DNA of 8,854 bases from Chitinophagaceae bacterium (lineage in GTDB: Bacteria; Bacteroidota; Bacteroidia; Chitinophagales; Chitinophagaceae), in NCBI GenBank assembly GCA_003136915.1, contig PLEB01000256.1, positions 1 through 8,854 of the forward strand, in the 5' to 3' direction. Below the pieces are notes generated by a model. It saw nothing but the letters and a program-made list of their open reading frames with translations, was not told the DNA's origin and did not search any database. Position 1 is the first letter of the stretch; every line of letters starts with the position of its first letter. Below, one piece after another: positions 7,416 to 8,854 of the stretch. A program made the position numbers and the translations under genes.

Positions 7416-8132
7416 ATGAAATCAATTTTTTACAAAGCAAGTGAAAGGGGTCATGCAGAACATGGGGGATGGTTAAAGTCTAACTTCTCCTTCAGTTTTG
7501 CCGAATGGAATAATCCCGAAAAGATCCATTTTGGAGCCCTCCGGGTTTTAAATGACGATTCCATTGCCGCAGGCGGCGGATTTGGAATGCACCCGCATGA
7601 TAATATGGAGATCGTTACCATACCAACCAGGGGTACAGTAGCACATAAGGATAGCACAGGAACAGATGGATTGATCCATACCGGCGACGTGCAGATTATG
7701 AGTGCCGGAACCGGCATAAGGCATTCAGAATATAATCCTTCCACTACTGACGCGTTGGAATTATTTCAGATTTGGGTTTTTCCAAAGTTGAAAAATGTAA
7801 AGCCCCGGTACGAACAGAAAAGTTTCAATTCTGACGGAAGGATAAATCAATGGCAGGTGGTGGTCAGCCCTGACGCTTCCGAGGATGGCGTCCTTATCAA
7901 TCAGGACGCGCGGTTTTCCCTTTCGCAACTGGATGAAGGGAAGTCTCTTTCATATAAAACAAAATTCAAGGGTTCCGGTATTTATCTTTTTGTGATTAAC
8001 GGTGAAGTAAAGGTTGGTGACCAGGTACTTCAACACAGAGATGCATTAGGTATTTCAGAATCTGATAATATTGAAATCACAGCGTCTGAAAATGCGCAGC
8101 TGCTGGCGATCGAAGTGCCCATGCTTTCCTAA
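7416..8132 (+). CDS. Pirin family protein (bicupin)
   Basis: Pirins are iron-binding double cupins; bacterial members such as YhhW have quercetinase activity, and others are reported as redox-sensing regulators. From the ATG at 7416 the protein is 238 residues, the usual size, opening with KSIFYKASERGHAEHGGWLKS, the typical pirin start. The metal ligands are all present: H59 and H61 in GMHPHDNMEIVT, and H103 and E105 in GTGIRHSEYN. The N-terminal cupin (about 20-130) is followed by the second, less conserved cupin (about 140-235), ending LLAIEVPMLS. An in-frame ATG at 7356 would add 20 residues (MSIFRYGTLIDVYTLIKITD) that do not fit the family, so I prefer 7416. Actual substrate or role is not deducible. 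The gene is followed at once by a strong hairpin. Confidence 0.9.
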   Translation: MKSIFYKASERGHAEHGGWLKSNFSFSFAEWNNPEKIHFGALRVLNDDSIAAGGGFGMHPHDNMEIVTIPTRGTVAHKDSTGTDGLIHTGDVQIMSAGTGIRHSEYNPSTTDALELFQIWVFPKLKNVKPRYEQKSFNSDGRINQWQVVVSPDASEDGVLINQDARFSLSQLDEGKSLSYKTKFKGSGIYLFVINGEVKVGDQVLQHRDALGISESDNIEITASENAQLLAIEVPMLS

Positions 8133-8133
8133 A

Positions 8134-8166
8134 TGCAAAAGCTTTCCTTTTCAGGAAAGCTTTGCA
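8134..8166. terminator. Strong hairpin between convergent genes, likely bidirectional terminator
   Basis: AAAGCTTTCCT (8138-8148) and AGGAAAGCTTT (8153-8163) pair perfectly over 11 bp around a TTTC tetraloop. The stem extends by TGC/GCA (8134-8136 with 8164-8166) past a bulged A at 8137. It starts one base after the pirin stop and lies between two genes that converge, which fits a shared terminator. There is no long T-run after the stem on either strand. Confidence 0.65.
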
Positions 8167-8231
8167 GGAGAAGGTGCTGATTGGTTGTTTGATGATGTGC
8201 CGGGTTCCTATCAATACAGAAACCTCATTGC

Positions 8232-8854
8232 TCATTTAAGCCCGTAAACAAGAACCTCGCTTGTAAAAGTGGGCACATATACATGACCATCCGCGACTGT
8301 TGCTGTTGAAAATTTGGCATAGGAAGGCAAAGCATCGCCAGGGGTTTGACTGCTGTTCCATAGTTCTTTGGTAACATCATTCGCGTCGAATGCTCTTAAA
8401 ATGCCCGCGGTTACCGTTTGTGAGGCATCCCCCAGAGCGTGTGTGGCCCAAACAATTCCCGTTCCATCCATAGTTCCATTGGAGGAAACAGAAAGATCTG
8501 CGCCTGTTCCGCCTGTCGGACCTGATGCTGATGAAACGATCTGATTGGTAGCGAAAGTATTTGTACCCCGGTTAAACGAGAGCGCACGAAGCTGATCGTT
8601 CTCTGACCATACATATACAAATTCATTGGTGCTTCCCAAATAATAGGCCGGTTGGCAATGCAGGCTGACATTTAGCGGAACGTTTTGTTGAAGCGTGCCG
8701 ACGCTTCCCAAATTCATATTCAACAGATATAGGTTGCCGTCTTTGGCTCCTGTAAAATAAAAATTGGAATTTGGAATCAGAAAAGTGCCCATGACTCCAT
8801 AATCAAGGTCATTAATGTTCAGGTCCACATAATTTCCCGGTGTAAAATAACTGG
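8232..8854 (-). CDS. C-terminal part of a PQQ-type beta-propeller protein (5' end outside window)
   Basis: The frame enters from the right edge (first full codon at 8850-8852) and stops with TGA at 8232-8234, giving 206 residues. An apparent internal start near 8828 is a GTG within an already open frame, not a true start. Sequence such as VMGTFLIPNSNFYFTGAKDGNLYLLNMNLG, repeated short blades, and LRAFDANDVTKELWNSSQTPGDALPSYAKFSTATVADGHVYVPTFTSEVLVYGLK at the end are characteristic of quinoprotein-like, PQQ-repeat propellers that fold into WD-like blades. Such proteins are usually exported. No type IX secretion sorting domain is seen: the protein ends on the last propeller strand. Catalytic residues and any signal peptide would lie upstream, so whether it binds PQQ, or is an enzyme at all, cannot be judged. 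Confidence 0.75.
   Translation of the reverse strand, partial: SYFTPGNYVDLNINDLDYGVMGTFLIPNSNFYFTGAKDGNLYLLNMNLGSVGTLQQNVPLNVSLHCQPAYYLGSTNEFVYVWSENDQLRALSFNRGTNTFATNQIVSSASGPTGGTGADLSVSSNGTMDGTGIVWATHALGDASQTVTAGILRAFDANDVTKELWNSSQTPGDALPSYAKFSTATVADGHVYVPTFTSEVLVYGLK

Noticed and set aside
8411..8671. 86-codon minus-strand ORF in another frame inside the propeller gene
   Set aside because: It is out of frame with the conserved propeller sequence and has no family features, so it is a shadow.
1..8854. A previously undescribed multi-gene system
   Set aside because: Every convincing gene belongs to a known family with a housekeeping or envelope role. No defence, mobile or biosynthetic cluster arrangement was seen.

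Overview
The window looks like chromosomal housekeeping DNA from a member of the Bacteroidota, probably Chitinophagales. This is inferred from a DUF3078 outer-membrane protein, an rbfA gene joined to a LolC/LolE-type permease gene, the near absence of Shine-Dalgarno sequences before starts, and TTG-(about 19 bp)-TAnnTTTG-like promoter candidates. No IS element, CRISPR array, tRNA, rRNA or phage gene was seen. No multi-gene novel system was found.

Layout. 1-1028 (minus) is the first 342 codons of an MsbA-like ABC exporter gene, running off the left edge. It is interrupted by an in-frame amber codon at codon 142, although the frame stays open and MsbA-like on both sides. A 126-bp divergent intergenic region follows. 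On the plus strand come rbfA (1155-1556) and a LolC/LolE-family permease (1553-2770). The permease starts at a TTG overlapping the rbfA stop, so the two are probably translationally coupled. A 448-bp stretch without a convincing gene follows and carries a candidate promoter near its right end. Then come a WecA/TagO-type glycosyl-1-phosphate transferase (3219-4352), ribosome recycling factor frr (4407-4970), mechanosensitive channel mscL (5056-5424), a DUF3078 outer-membrane beta-barrel (5519-6457), scpA (6576-7340) and a pirin-family protein (best start 7416, end 8132). A strong hairpin at 8134-8166 separates this run from a convergent minus-strand gene. That gene's last 206 codons (8232-8854) encode the C-terminal part of a PQQ-type beta-propeller protein.

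How the genes relate. They mix ribosome biogenesis and recycling (RbfA, RRF), the cell envelope (MsbA-like exporter, LolC/E-like permease, WecA-like transferase, MscL, DUF3078 barrel) and chromosome segregation (ScpA). All intact plus-strand genes point the same way, but most gaps are 50-120 bp, so one long operon is not demonstrated. The observation most worth checking is the amber codon in the MsbA-like gene: a real nonsense mutation, a strain variant or a sequence error. TAG serves as the normal terminator of mscL in the same window, so general TAG reassignment is unlikely.
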